DNA of 64,000 nucleotides from Verrucomicrobiales bacterium (GCA_024636835.1 JAGXGH010000052.1:1-64000), one strand, 5' to 3'; counted from the stretch's first letter, positions 19,223 to 28,104 are shown. Translations and numbers: made by a program. Notes: generated from the letters alone by a model not told the origin.

Positions 19223-19717
19223 ATGATGCTGAAATTACGAGCTCTTTGGGTTCTGCTCCTTACCCTTATAGTCGGTTGTTCTGAGCCAGAGGATTCATCG
19301 TCCGAACAAGCTCTCAGTTTCAGTGAAGATCTTCATTTAGGCGAAGACATCGAAATTCGGCGTAGTTCGGATGGGCTAGAGAGGACGATTAAGGTCTACA
19401 ACGAGGAGTGGCTTGGGGATCGTTATAGTGATCCAAAATTTTTATGCGAGGCGTCCTCCATAGAACGGTTACTCAGTTTTTTGGCCGAGAGGACCGACTC
19501 ACCTATCACCAAAATTGCCGGGGCGTCTAGATTACCAGATGGCACATACAGTTACTCCTTTGGAGATAAGAGCTGGAAGGATGAGGAGGCCATCCTCAGT
19601 GATGTTGTTGAAGCTACGGAAGAGGCATTTGATTTGCAGATTACACTAAGCCGGGCTGGTGATTCACGCACATTAAGTATACAACCCAGGGTTGAACAAG
19701 CCCGGGGCGACGTGTGA
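19223..19717 (+). CDS. Small predicted lipoprotein
   Basis: 164 residues starting MMLKLRALWV; hydrophobic leader and lipobox LIVGC give a lipidated Cys around residue 19. The mature part is acidic, begins with a Ser/Glu-rich linker and shows no family motif. It follows the frameshifted membrane-protein gene on the same strand and may form a two-gene unit with it. Confidence 0.65.
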   Translation: MMLKLRALWVLLLTLIVGCSEPEDSSSEQALSFSEDLHLGEDIEIRRSSDGLERTIKVYNEEWLGDRYSDPKFLCEASSIERLLSFLAERTDSPITKIAGASRLPDGTYSYSFGDKSWKDEEAILSDVVEATEEAFDLQITLSRAGDSRTLSIQPRVEQARGDV

Positions 19718-19991
19718 TGCGCTTTGTGAAAGGCAAAGGGTCTGAAAGGCAAAAGATCCTCGCATTTAAGCATTTGCCATCAATCTGGAATAGTGGTGAA
19801 CTCGTTCCCTTCCTTATACCCTTTCGTCAGTTAGATTGGAGGAATGGCGGCGAATAGTTTTTTGTTCAACGAGGCGTGAGGAGGAAGTGTGGCGAGCCAC
19901 ATGACCGACAAACAACGCTGCTGAGCGAAAAAATAGCGCCACCTCAGTACCACGCGAAGCCTAATTACACAACCCTCACTCTATTCCATTA
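19718..19991. other. Intergenic DNA with a short direct repeat
   Basis: TGAAAGGCAAA occurs twice 16 bp apart (19727 and 19743). A 12-mer GCGGCGAATAGT near 19850 is also found in copy 3 of the 97-bp repeat, but the surroundings do not align. No gene is supported. Confidence 0.4.
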
Positions 19992-20494
19992 CTAGGATAT
20001 AACTGTCGAGATGGTATTAGCTGCATGGATTTGGCGTAGTTGTGACTTGGCGTGTTGAAGCCTGAGAGGTGTTGGCTTGTCCTTGCCGGTGTAGAGAGGG
20101 TGAGCCTTGAGCACGGTTTGGCGTGCAGGATGTTCCAACAGAGCGAGCATATTGCGGTAGAGCCGTAGAAAGGTCTTGGCGTTCATGTATCGCTTTCGGG
20201 TGTTGGCGAATATCCGCGGTTGTTCTTCTTTGATGCGTTCGATTTCTTTTTCTGCTTCCATGTCGGGGAGGAACACGAACTCGGATATGTCGAGGCCTTG
20301 GGCGATGTAGTGGCTGGTGTTTTGGTTTTAAGAAAGTGGAATCGCGAGCGTTCCTCATCCTCCTTGAGCACAGCCAGCGCGGCGAGTTGTTCGATGGGTG
20401 TGCGTAGCTCAAGGCGAAGAGTTTGAGCCTTCGGAATCTCCTTCGCCTTGTGCTTTCCCCACCAACGCTCAACAGACTGCCAGAGAGCTTCCAT
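19992..20494 (-). pseudogene. Frameshifted unknown gene
   Basis: Two minus-strand frames together read as one protein: MEALWQSVERWWGKHK... up to RSRFHFL in the first (from 20494), and NQNTSHYIAQGLDISEF... to ...ANTISTVIS in the second (to the stop at 19992). The switch lies at the CTTAAAACC run near 20325-20335. Removing two A residues would join them into a ~165-residue, helix-rich charged protein. I do not recognise the family. The clean join argues for a recently broken gene or an assembly error rather than chance. Confidence 0.6.
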
Positions 20495-20542
20495 CGCCGG
20501 TTCCCTGACCCCTAATGTTTTGAATGAAAATCACACTCTTCT

Positions 20543-21376
20543 CTAACCACGCCTGCGACGGAGAAATGTTATAGCCCCTCCGAATATTAGCATAGAAACA
20601 GATCCAGGTTCTGGGACGAGATTAACAACAGTATATCCCATCAGTGAGCTGGCCGAGTCAGTGATATATTCAACCTTCAATTGGTCGAAATAGGAATTGG
20701 TTACTGGGGTTTGCCCGCTATAGGTCGCAACTTGTTGGAACGAATTAGTATCTTCATCCCATACCTTAATCGAAGTCAGGATGCCTGAACCGTCGGCGAA
20801 TGTCACAGTTTGATCACCAGCCAAGGCGAGAGATCCTCCATCTAGCTCTAGCCAGCAGTTTCCGTATGTCCAGTGATTGAAAAGGTCCAATACGCCTTCC
20901 ACTTTGGCAACACCGCCGTCGTGCAAACTCAACGTATTTTGCGTAGCATTGTAACCGTTATTCAGATCAAGGTTTCCGCTAACATTCAGAGAGCCATAAA
21001 CATCAACTCGACTCTCATAGCTGGAATACGAGATACTCCCAGCGCCGATCTGCAAATTATCTGTAACATTGACGACTCCGGCAGCTTCGATCAAGGCAAA
21101 GTTACGGCGACCTCTTACTGGCCCAACAAGCATCCCAGAAGTGGCATTGAAGGTTTGCGATCCCGCAACAGTGAGCCTGTTGTAGCTCATTGCATATCCT
21201 CCAACGACGAACGGATTGGCTGAAGTGGTATAGTCTCCAGAAAGTGTCCATTCAGCGATGCTTCCAGCACTACCTGAATCGTCCAGTTGAGTAACACCAG
21301 GCAGCACAATACCAGCCGCGAAAATCTGCTGTGTAACGATGATTAAAACAGCGGTGATTACATATTTCTTTTTCAT
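20543..21376 (-). CDS. PEP-CTERM sorting-signal protein
   Basis: 277 residues: a Sec signal peptide (MKKKYVITAVLIIVTQQ...FAA), a Gly/Ser/Asn-rich beta-strand body with repeated 'VNVTDNLQIGAGS'/'LNVSGNLDLNNG' steps as in beta-helical surface proteins, and a C-terminal VPEPGSVSML followed by a hydrophobic helix and RRRR, the complete PEP-CTERM tripartite signal. In organisms with exosortase such proteins are processed and exported to an exopolysaccharide-associated surface layer. GATAGAAG just before the ATG is a fair ribosome-binding site. No exosortase gene is in the window. Confidence 0.92.
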   Translation of the reverse strand: MKKKYVITAVLIIVTQQIFAAGIVLPGVTQLDDSGSAGSIAEWTLSGDYTTSANPFVVGGYAMSYNRLTVAGSQTFNATSGMLVGPVRGRRNFALIEAAGVVNVTDNLQIGAGSISYSSYESRVDVYGSLNVSGNLDLNNGYNATQNTLSLHDGGVAKVEGVLDLFNHWTYGNCWLELDGGSLALAGDQTVTFADGSGILTSIKVWDEDTNSFQQVATYSGQTPVTNSYFDQLKVEYITDSASSLMGYTVVNLVPEPGSVSMLIFGGAITFLRRRRG

Positions 21377-21605
21377 CTTCTATCTGAGTTAATTTTTTTC
21401 GGTCAAACGACCGGGACACCTCCCTTGCAGGAGCCGCCTCAATAGAAGACATTCTGACATTATCTCGCGTCCCACTACTGCGCGTTTTACGGGGTTTAAT
21501 GACGCATTTTCCGTGCAAGCATCCGCGATCCCGAGATGCGCTAAAGTCACCGACTTTAGACAATAGATCCCATCAGGAATTGAGGCTGAATCAGGGTCAA
21601 GGGAG
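21377..21605. other. Intergenic DNA upstream of the PEP-CTERM gene
   Basis: No supported gene; short minus-strand frames here are featureless. The MITE-like element begins at 21606. Confidence 0.4.
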
Positions 21606-21728
21606 AATGGCACTGTTTTAAGTGATTATTCGGTAGCATTAGAGAACCGCGAACACCGCTTAAACGGGCGAGACGCGCCGTGCTCCTTGAGGGAAACGCG
21701 CCGACGGCGCTCTTAAAGTAGTGCCATT
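21606..21728 (+). mobile_element. MITE-like element, copy A
   Basis: 123 bp with imperfect 17-bp terminal inverted repeats (AATGGCACTGTTTTAAG and the complement of CTTAAAGTAGTGCCATT, 15 of 17 matching). The interior aligns along its length with copy B at 24664-24785, which lies in inverted orientation; the block CCGTGCTCCTTGA is identical. It has no coding capacity, as expected of a non-autonomous element. Confidence 0.8.
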
Positions 21729-21924
21729 CGGGTCAGGGGACAAAAAACCAAACAAGCGCATTTTTTTCAGCAAACACAACCCCGCTCCTGCCAAGCTACT
21801 TACCGCACGCGCTAAGGGCGCAAATCATTGCGATTTATTTCATAGCGCCTTCGAATTGAAATATGAACAACAACAAGAAGGGCAGCTCTAATTCCTGAAT
21901 CCGTCTGGATTGGTTTGTTTGTAA

Positions 21925-22887
21925 TCACTCACTCTCCGTCAGCTTTAACTTCTCATTACTGTATTGCTTGAGTAGTTGATCGAAGCGCTGGGTAATCTCG
22001 GCTTTGTTGCCGACGACGATCCAGTAGCGGTATTCCAACACGCTCTTGGGGCCGAGTCGTACCGTTGCGATGGGTGCCATGTGGACGCAGTGACCGTCTG
22101 TGGGTTTTGCTTTTACGTTATTACCGACAGGTCCGAAATTCCAATGTTGGTCAGCCACCGGGCTGAAAATCCCGATCCCCTGACCTTGGGCATTGAAACA
22201 CGCCATCGCGTTAAGTTTGGGAGTGGCGCGGCCCCATGGCGGGCCTGGTTTTTGCGTCACGGTCTGCCATTTACCGTTGCCTTCATAGGTTTTAAAATCA
22301 TCGAATTGACGAGTGAAATAACAGGCTGGCAACTCTTGATGGCGGCGCAAGGCTTCATCTCCCCAGATGTCATTCTCTTTGCGTTTACAAATGAATCGGT
22401 TATGGACGACCACCGCATTTGGCATGTTGGGCTCGTATTCACACGACTGCATCATCACGGCATCGGCCTCTTCATTGGCCATGTCCCACAATTTGGGAAT
22501 GGTCTCGGCAAACAACATGGTTTCGCCCTTTTTCTCGAACTTGGTCACTCTCGCCCAGGAATTCACACCGCCGCCCTGAATCGGGTTCCAAGACCACGGG
22601 CTCCAATTTTTCGACTGACCGTCATCAATCCGCTTCAACATCTTACCCGCGTAATACGACTGCTGTAGTAATCGGCCGGGGTCGTGAATGTTGATGGAAT
22701 TCTCAGCATGCTCTTTCCACGACAGCCATGACACAGAGGCTCCCATCGAGCGGTCCATTCCTATCTTCATAGTACCATTATCGATGAACTTTAAATCCGG
22801 CTCCGGTCGCGTGAGTTTGGCGTTCAGAGTGATCGTGAAGCACAGTAAAGCCACGCTACTCATCAATACTCGCATTCGTGTTTTCAT
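21925..22887 (-). CDS. Secreted protein of unknown function (sulfatase partner)
   Basis: 320 residues from ATG 22887 (MKTRMRVLMSSVALLC..., signal peptide ending near LNA); a longer open frame from 23010 has no sensible N-terminus. The segment 'DNGTMKIGMDRSMGASVSWL' followed by 'NIHDPGRLLQQSYYAG' resembles a family of secreted beta-sandwich proteins found near glycan-degrading enzymes, but I cannot name it. It is divergent from the sulfatase at 23078, the two starts being 190 bp apart, and both lie between the two inverted MITE-like copies. A role in binding or cleaving a sulfated polysaccharide is an inference from context. Confidence 0.7.
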   Translation of the reverse strand: MKTRMRVLMSSVALLCFTITLNAKLTRPEPDLKFIDNGTMKIGMDRSMGASVSWLSWKEHAENSINIHDPGRLLQQSYYAGKMLKRIDDGQSKNWSPWSWNPIQGGGVNSWARVTKFEKKGETMLFAETIPKLWDMANEEADAVMMQSCEYEPNMPNAVVVHNRFICKRKENDIWGDEALRRHQELPACYFTRQFDDFKTYEGNGKWQTVTQKPGPPWGRATPKLNAMACFNAQGQGIGIFSPVADQHWNFGPVGNNVKAKPTDGHCVHMAPIATVRLGPKSVLEYRYWIVVGNKAEITQRFDQLLKQYSNEKLKLTESE

Positions 22888-23077
22888 CTCACACAGCCTA
22901 AGAAAGCGTTGAATAGTTGCACAAGTTTCTATTTGTTTCGTTATGAATGGAAAGATTGAAACGATGATGGATAGAATCCTGCGAGAAGTGGTTAAGCGTT
23001 TTATAGGCACTGAGTTTCAGACGAAAGTTACAAGCTAGCTTCAACGTAATCATCTGATCCAATCATAAACATTTTCC

Positions 23078-24637
23078 ATGTTCCGCATTAGCAAAATACT
23101 CACTCTTCTACTGCTGGCTACGCCGGTGTTGTCCGCCGCAGAAAAACCCAACCTCATCTTCATTCTGGCCGATGACCAGGGAGTCGGAGATGTGGCGCAC
23201 AATGGAGGTTTGGCTCCGACGCCACACATCGATCAATTGGCCAGCGAGGGGATACGCTTTATCGATGCACACACCAGTTCCTCGGTTTGCACGCCGACGC
23301 GTTATTCCATTCTCACCGGTCGCTACAATTGGCGCTCACCATTGAAAAAAAGCGTTCTTTATGGATTGGATAAACCCTTAATTCCAGAAAGCCGAATGAC
23401 CGTAGCGTCCTTTCTCAAAAAACACGGCTATCACACTGGCATCGTTGGCAAGTGGCACTTGGGGCTGGGATGGCAGAAACTGCCGAATGGCGAGACGCGC
23501 AAGGCGACAGAAGGTCCCACCAAGGGCAGGGGATGGGACATCGACTATTCCAAAATGGTAACTGGTGGGCCACTGGCGCTTGGCTTCGACGAGTCATTCA
23601 TTATTCCGGCGTCGCTCGATATGTTCCCCTATGTCTATCTGAAGAATGACAAACCCACTCAGGAAGCGACCGTGACCAAAGCGTTTTTTCGCGCAGGTCC
23701 ATCCGGAAAGGATTTTGAAGCCGTCAACTGTCTGACTGATTTTGCCCGCGAAGCGCGTGGCTTCATTGCCAACCAGGTAAAGCGCGATAGCAACCAGCCT
23801 TTTTTCCTTTATCTGCCGCTGACCAGTCCGCACACGCCGATCGTTCCTTCCAAGAATTGGCAGGGGAAATCCGTGCTCGGAAAATATGGTGACTTCGTGA
23901 TGGAGACTGACTGGGTGGTTGGCGAGGTGATGGCAGAGCTTGAGAAACAAGGGATCGTCGAGAACACCCTGCTCATCTTCACCACGGACAACGGATGTTC
24001 ACCAGCAGCGGGTATTCCCGATCTGGTGAAGAAGGGTCACCACCCAAGTGGTCCATGGCGCGGTCACAAGGCGGACATCTTCGAAGGCGGTCACCGCGTG
24101 CCCTTTGTGGTTCGCTGGCCGGCTAAAGTGAAGGCTGGAGGCGAGTGCGCGCAAACCATCGTCAGTATGGATTTTTTCCGCACCGCTGCGGAGATCATCG
24201 ATGCCAGCGAGGCGATTCCTGACAGGGCGGCAGAGGATTCGTTCTCGTTCGCTAAGGCCTTGGAAAATCCGACGGTCACCGAACCGATCCGTCCCTTTAC
24301 TATTCATCACTCTATCGCAGGCTCCTTCGCTATTCGTCAGGGAGACTGGAAGTTGATCATGTGTCCCGGCTCTGGGGGGTGGAGTGATCCCAAGCCCAAA
24401 AAAGCCAACAACGACCTCACCTTGCCGCCGGTGCAACTTTACAACCTCAAGCCCGATCCTGCGGAGAGTCAGAATCTCGTCGGTGAACAAGCGGACAAGG
24501 CCAAGGCGATGGTGAATCTCCTCATCAAAGCGATCCGCGACGGCCGGACGACGCCTGGAAGCATGCAAAAAAACGAGGGTTATCCCGACACGTTCACCAA
24601 GCGAGTCAAAGAGGCCTACCCACAGCTAAAGCCTTAA
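23078..24637 (+). CDS. Secreted sulfatase (arylsulfatase A-like)
   Basis: 519 residues. The signal peptide (MFRISKILTLLLLATPVLSA) is followed by PNLIFILADDQG with metal-binding Asp residues, then CTPTRYSILTGRY with the formylglycine Cys at residue 71, GKWHLGLGW and a C-terminal QLYNLKPDPAESQNL. It is longer than the sulfatase at 3690 and only distantly similar, so it probably acts on a different sulfate ester. It is divergent from the unknown secreted protein at 21925-22887; the two form a compact module between inverted repeats. Activation depends on a maturase encoded elsewhere. Confidence 0.94.
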   Translation: MFRISKILTLLLLATPVLSAAEKPNLIFILADDQGVGDVAHNGGLAPTPHIDQLASEGIRFIDAHTSSSVCTPTRYSILTGRYNWRSPLKKSVLYGLDKPLIPESRMTVASFLKKHGYHTGIVGKWHLGLGWQKLPNGETRKATEGPTKGRGWDIDYSKMVTGGPLALGFDESFIIPASLDMFPYVYLKNDKPTQEATVTKAFFRAGPSGKDFEAVNCLTDFAREARGFIANQVKRDSNQPFFLYLPLTSPHTPIVPSKNWQGKSVLGKYGDFVMETDWVVGEVMAELEKQGIVENTLLIFTTDNGCSPAAGIPDLVKKGHHPSGPWRGHKADIFEGGHRVPFVVRWPAKVKAGGECAQTIVSMDFFRTAAEIIDASEAIPDRAAEDSFSFAKALENPTVTEPIRPFTIHHSIAGSFAIRQGDWKLIMCPGSGGWSDPKPKKANNDLTLPPVQLYNLKPDPAESQNLVGEQADKAKAMVNLLIKAIRDGRTTPGSMQKNEGYPDTFTKRVKEAYPQLKP

Positions 24638-24663
24638 TAGATGGCCATTAGGGGCCAGTAGCG

Positions 24664-24785
24664 CATGGCGCTGTTTTAAGGGCACCATCAGTGTCTCCCA
24701 TCAAGGAGCACGGTGCGTCCCGCCCGTGTGAGCGATATACGAGGTTCTCTAAAGCTACCGTATTACCGCTTAAAACAGCGCAATT
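24664..24785 (-). mobile_element. MITE-like element, copy B (inverted relative to copy A)
   Basis: 122 bp starting 26 bp past the sulfatase stop. Its ends, CATGGCGCTGTTTTAAG and CTTAAAACAGCGCAATT, are inverted repeats, and its minus strand aligns with copy A over the whole length, including GTTTTAAG, GGTAGC, TTAGAGAACC and CCGTGCTCCTTGA. Confidence 0.8.
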
Positions 24786-25112
24786 CACGTTTGCCCTCTT
24801 TTGCTTTCCCAAGTTTGTGAGATTGCGGGGACTGACCCCAACCCCCAACCCCAACCCCGCAAGAACGTTATTGAGTGGGGAACATAAAAATTTTCTCAAG
24901 TCTAAGAGGAAAGTGATTTTTGATGGTAGATGGCACTATGTCTTTTGATTCACGCCAGCAGTCTGCTGTGCTTACGTTGGTGTGGCCGAAGTTTTTCTAT
25001 GGAGTTGAGAGGTTTATATCGAAGGTGAATCAAACTGTTATTTGAAGCCGGTATAGGATGTTCTTTGGTGATTTTATGAGAACTTTGGCTGAGTCTAATC
25101 GTAGCGGGATAC
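24786..25112. other. Intergenic DNA with a C-rich tract
   Basis: 327 bp. GCGGGGACTGACCCCAA at 24825-24841 is a GGGG/CCCC dyad resembling, with three mismatches, the stress-island motif; it runs into an ACCCCC-rich tract. No gene is supported. Confidence 0.4.
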
Positions 25113-25946
25113 ATGAGATTATGTAGTTTTATGATGCTGGCTTTTTTGTGGGCGCTAGCCCCTAAGGCATCTGCGCAAGTGAGCCAATCCGAAGTGGTGA
25201 AGAGCGGCAAGTCGCAGGCTTCACTGATGGCTCCTAGTTCCTTCGTGCACGGTGGGGATCTGACGGTTGCTTTGATGTTGAAGCCTGAAAAGAATTGGCA
25301 CAACTACTGGGTTAATCCGGGCGACTCCGGGATGGCGACAACGGTGAAGTGGACATTGCCAGAGGGTCTGTCCGCCGGGCCGCTGGAGTTTCCAATTCCT
25401 CATCAGTTTGAGAGCAGCGGGCTGGTGAGTTTCGGCTATTCCGAGCCCGTATTTTTGCTGACGAAGATTCATGTGCCTGAAGATTTTTCAGCGGCTGAGA
25501 TTATGATCAAAGCATCCGTTTCATGGTTGACTTGTAATGACAACGGATGCGTCCCCGGCGATGCGAAACTTCAAGTCGATGTGAAAGCTGGTGACGCAGA
25601 GAACGCTGACACCGTGCTGCCGGGTGTCGATTCGATGATCTACCCATCTGATCAGTCGGCGAAGTTGAAGAACGCTGTCGCTGCAGAGGAAGGTGAGTTT
25701 CTGGTGCTCAGCGCTGAGGCTGCCCCCGACTTGGATAAGCTTTTAGTAGGAGAGTTGAGCGCATTTTTTGAATCGAATGCGATCGTCGAGCACGGCTATG
25801 CTGCGAAGGTGAGTGTGGAGGGACGGCAGTTGTCGATCCGTGCGAAGAAGAGTGAGTTTTTCGGCGAAATGCCAGCGGAAGTCGCTGTGGTGATTATTCC
25901 CAAGGAACGTGCAAATTCGCTTCGCTTGGTTTTCTCCAAAAAGTGA
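25113..25946 (+). CDS. Secreted stand-alone DsbD alpha-domain-like protein
   Basis: 277 residues with a signal peptide ending KASAQ. The body matches the N-terminal (alpha/DsbC-binding) domain of DsbD/ScsB: 'WHNYWVNPGDSGMATTVKW', 'GPLEFPIPH', 'GYSEPVFLLTKI' and a Cys pair in SWLTCNDNGCVPG (Cys141 and Cys146). In full DsbD this domain passes reducing power from the membrane CcdA-like domain to periplasmic partners; here no transmembrane domain follows, so the electron donor must be a separate protein or the domain has another use. A redoxin gene follows 112 bp downstream on the same strand, supporting a shared thiol-redox role. Confidence 0.85.
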   Translation: MRLCSFMMLAFLWALAPKASAQVSQSEVVKSGKSQASLMAPSSFVHGGDLTVALMLKPEKNWHNYWVNPGDSGMATTVKWTLPEGLSAGPLEFPIPHQFESSGLVSFGYSEPVFLLTKIHVPEDFSAAEIMIKASVSWLTCNDNGCVPGDAKLQVDVKAGDAENADTVLPGVDSMIYPSDQSAKLKNAVAAEEGEFLVLSAEAAPDLDKLLVGELSAFFESNAIVEHGYAAKVSVEGRQLSIRAKKSEFFGEMPAEVAVVIIPKERANSLRLVFSKK

Positions 25947-26058
25947 GAAAGTGGACGGAAAATCGTGTTTTTACGGAAACCGAAACATGCGATGCCTCGT
26001 TATGGAGAGTGCCGAGTTGAAGATGTTCTTCGTCCAAAAAACCAATCTAACTACACTT

Positions 26059-26664
26059 ATGAAAAATCGTTTCACAAACCTATTCGCAATAGCCACGGCG
26101 TTCTCGATGATCACGCTTGCAGGCGCAACTGAAGTCGGCGAGAAAGCGCCAGATTTTGAAGCCAAAGATGTCACTGGTAAGGTGGTAAAGCTTGCCGATT
26201 TGAAAGGTAAAACCGTGGTGCTTGAATGGATCAACTTCGGATGTCCCTTCGTCAAGAAACACTACGGCAGTGGTAACATGCAAAAGCTCCAAGGTACTGC
26301 TGCCGATGATTCGGTGGTGTGGATTACTGTTAATTCAGCGGCAGAAGGTAAGCAGGGTTACCTCGCCCCGGATTCGGCCGAGCCTGCGTTGAGCAAAGAG
26401 AAATGGGCAGGTGCTCATTACATCGTCGATGCTTCCGGCGTCATTGGTAAGGCCTACGGTGCCAAAGTAACTCCGCACATGTTCGTCATCGATAAAGAGG
26501 GTGTGTTGGTCTACAACGGAGCTATTGATGACAAGTCCACGACCAAGGCCGAGGATGTCGAGGGAGCAACGAATTACGTCACACAAGCTCTGGCTGAATT
26601 GGCGGAAGGTAAGGAAGTCTCAGTGCCAACCAGCAAGCCCTACGGTTGTGGCGTGAAATACTGA
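26059..26664 (+). CDS. Periplasmic thioredoxin-like redoxin (AhpC/TSA-type)
   Basis: 201 residues from ATG 26059 (MKNRFTNLFAIATAF...), chosen because it gives a signal peptide; a longer frame starts at 25909. 'VGEKAPDFEAKDVTGKVVKL' is the classic AhpC/TSA start, WINFGCPFVKKHY holds the single active-site Cys62 in a position like that of peroxiredoxin-type proteins, and VTPHMFVIDKEGVLVYNGAIDD with the cis-Pro completes the fold. It lacks the CxxC of TlpA. A terminal CGVKY adds a second Cys. It probably reduces peroxides or thiols in the periplasm, possibly with the DsbD-like protein upstream. Confidence 0.88.
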   Translation: MKNRFTNLFAIATAFSMITLAGATEVGEKAPDFEAKDVTGKVVKLADLKGKTVVLEWINFGCPFVKKHYGSGNMQKLQGTAADDSVVWITVNSAAEGKQGYLAPDSAEPALSKEKWAGAHYIVDASGVIGKAYGAKVTPHMFVIDKEGVLVYNGAIDDKSTTKAEDVEGATNYVTQALAELAEGKEVSVPTSKPYGCGVKY

Positions 26665-26684
26665 TCCTTAGTTGAAGATAAAAT

Positions 26685-26711
26685 GCCCCGCACCGAAAAC
26701 CGGTGCGGGGC
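26685..26711 (+). terminator. Terminator-like hairpin after the redoxin gene
   Basis: Perfect 11-bp stem (GCCCCGCACCG / CGGTGCGGGGC) with a 5-nt loop, 20 bp past the stop. The T run is poor (TTGTG), so termination may be partial. Confidence 0.7.
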
Positions 26712-26741
26712 TTGTGAATGATTTCAGCTAGTAAAGTAATT

Positions 26742-27290
26742 TTAGAATGGACTTTGGACGATCACGTAACCATTAGGCTTCTGTTGATAATAGCTATCCC
26801 CAGCTCTGTAGTAGGTATTACCGCGATGGTTGACTTCGCGATAGCCTGACGGGAGGCGAGTGATCACTTGGGTGCTGCTGTATGGTTGAGCGCCGCGATT
26901 GTAGGCACCATCTCTACGGGTCCTGGAGCTTGTGCGACTTTGACGAGCGCGGCTGTAGTCATCGTAGTAACGACTGGTGCTAGGTGCGCTAACTACAGTA
27001 TAGCCGCTGGAGCTAGGCTGATAGTAATAGCCATCATTGTAATAGTAGTCTGTGCCGGAAATCCTTTCGGTGCGGTATCCACTTGGAAGGGAACTGATTT
27101 CGTAACCAGTGCTGTGATAGGTGGTGCCGGTGTCGCCGACTGTATCATAGGCTGGAGCCACACAGGAGATGAGGCTAAGACCTATAGCCATGCTGCTGAT
27201 GAAACATAAGGGCTTCAGCTTCTGATGGGGTTTCTTTGCCGAAGGTGATTTTACCTCGGGGTTCTGTATGTTATTTTTCTTGAGATTCAT
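26742..27290 (-). CDS. YY-repeat lipoprotein (DUF6515-like), stress-island member
   Basis: About 182 residues from the second ATG (27290; the first is at 27296). A hydrophobic segment with LISC suggests lipidation at about residue 43. Two copies of the motif LPSGYR-x(5-7)-G-x-YYY-x(3)-Y-Y-x-P-x(3)-GY-x-VV occur at about residues 69-100 and 148-181, separated by a Ser/Arg/Tyr-rich linker. Such repeats form small SH3-like beta units in envelope proteins. The upstream region carries the 17-bp stress-island motif on the same strand, 103-109 bp before the start. Confidence 0.8.
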   Translation of the reverse strand: MNLKKNNIQNPEVKSPSAKKPHQKLKPLCFISSMAIGLSLISCVAPAYDTVGDTGTTYHSTGYEISSLPSGYRTERISGTDYYYNDGYYYQPSSSGYTVVSAPSTSRYYDDYSRARQSRTSSRTRRDGAYNRGAQPYSSTQVITRLPSGYREVNHRGNTYYRAGDSYYQQKPNGYVIVQSPF

Positions 27291-27399
27291 AATCATGGAT
27301 TTTTATAGTTGTGGATTGTCACCCGCAGCTTCCTCAGCGGCGGATGGATTTCCGTCTTTGCGGATAAATGGAATGTGACTGGTATCGGTGACGGCTTCT

Positions 27400-27416
27400 A
27401 TGGGGTCTATCCCCAC
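27400..27416 (-). promoter_or_regulatory. Stress-island motif, site 1
   Basis: Minus strand reads GTGGGGATAGACCCCAT, pointing toward the YY-repeat lipoprotein gene. It is one of six sites matching GTNGGGWWNNRCCCCAW and forms a divergent pair with site 2, 36 bp away. Confidence 0.7.
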
Positions 27417-27452
27417 CTTCCTCGCTTGATCGTCTTGAGCGTTTTTTTCTTA

Positions 27453-27469
27453 GTCGGGTTTTACCCCAT
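27453..27469 (+). promoter_or_regulatory. Stress-island motif, site 2
   Basis: Plus strand reads GTCGGGTTTTACCCCAT, pointing toward the DUF883-type gene, whose start codon is 26 bp downstream (ATG 27496). Confidence 0.7.
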
Positions 27470-27495
27470 CGCGTAGTCTTGTCGCAGTGAGTAGG

Positions 27496-28101
27496 ATGAG
27501 AGTCAGTAAAAAGATTTACGCAACTCAAACCACATACCAACCCATCAATACCGTGAGTACAAACATCCATTCAGAACTACCCACAGACCAACTGCCGGGA
27601 GCCGTTCGGTCCATCGTCGATCAGACCGAGAATACAGCCAGAGACGCCGCAGATGAAGACAGCTTCTCCGCTTATGAAGCCATCAATGGTGCCAAAGATG
27701 CGGCTAAGCGCGCTACCGAATTGACAAAAGACATGTATCACTCTGCAGCGCTGAAAGCCGAGGAAACGCTGATGACCTCCAAGGAGTATGTGCGCAGGAA
27801 TCCAATCCCCGTCGCCCTCGGGGCGATCGCGTTCGGTGCAGCTGTCGGCTACCTATTGGTCACGGCACGGCGCAAGCCGACTTTTAGTGAACGGTATGTT
27901 GACGAGCCCTTGGACGGAGTGCGTAAAGCAATGCTCGCCGCACTCTCTCCTGTGACGCATGGTATTCACAAGGGCTATGATACAGCTCGGGACGGTGCGG
28001 AAAAGGCATTGGATGGAGCGCACCGCTTTAATTCGAAACGTGCGGTTCACTCGTTTTCCGACCGGATTGCTAGCATCGCTGAAAACCTTAAATTTTGGTA
28101 A
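27496..28101 (+). CDS. DUF883/ElaB/YqjD-type membrane-anchored protein
   Basis: 201 residues from ATG 27496 (GTG 27487 is an alternative). Long amphipathic helical, Ala/Asp/Lys-rich regions flank a segment NPIPVALGAIAFGAAVGYLL that matches the characteristic membrane anchor of DUF883 proteins. In enterobacteria ElaB/YqjD are stationary-phase inner-membrane proteins that bind ribosomes or protect membranes under stress. Here the anchor is internal, with a further helical domain behind it, unlike the short classical form. It is followed by a second helical protein after 3 bp, so the two are co-transcribed; motif site 2 lies in front. Confidence 0.82.
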   Translation: MRVSKKIYATQTTYQPINTVSTNIHSELPTDQLPGAVRSIVDQTENTARDAADEDSFSAYEAINGAKDAAKRATELTKDMYHSAALKAEETLMTSKEYVRRNPIPVALGAIAFGAAVGYLLVTARRKPTFSERYVDEPLDGVRKAMLAALSPVTHGIHKGYDTARDGAEKALDGAHRFNSKRAVHSFSDRIASIAENLKFW

Positions 28102-28104
28102 ACT

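Noticed and set aside
24825-24841. GCGGGGACTGACCCCAA as a seventh stress-motif site
   Set aside because: Three mismatches to GTNGGGWWNNRCCCCAW, it lies 271 bp from the next start codon, and the neighbouring DNA is a C-rich tract; it may be a different GGGG/CCCC dyad.
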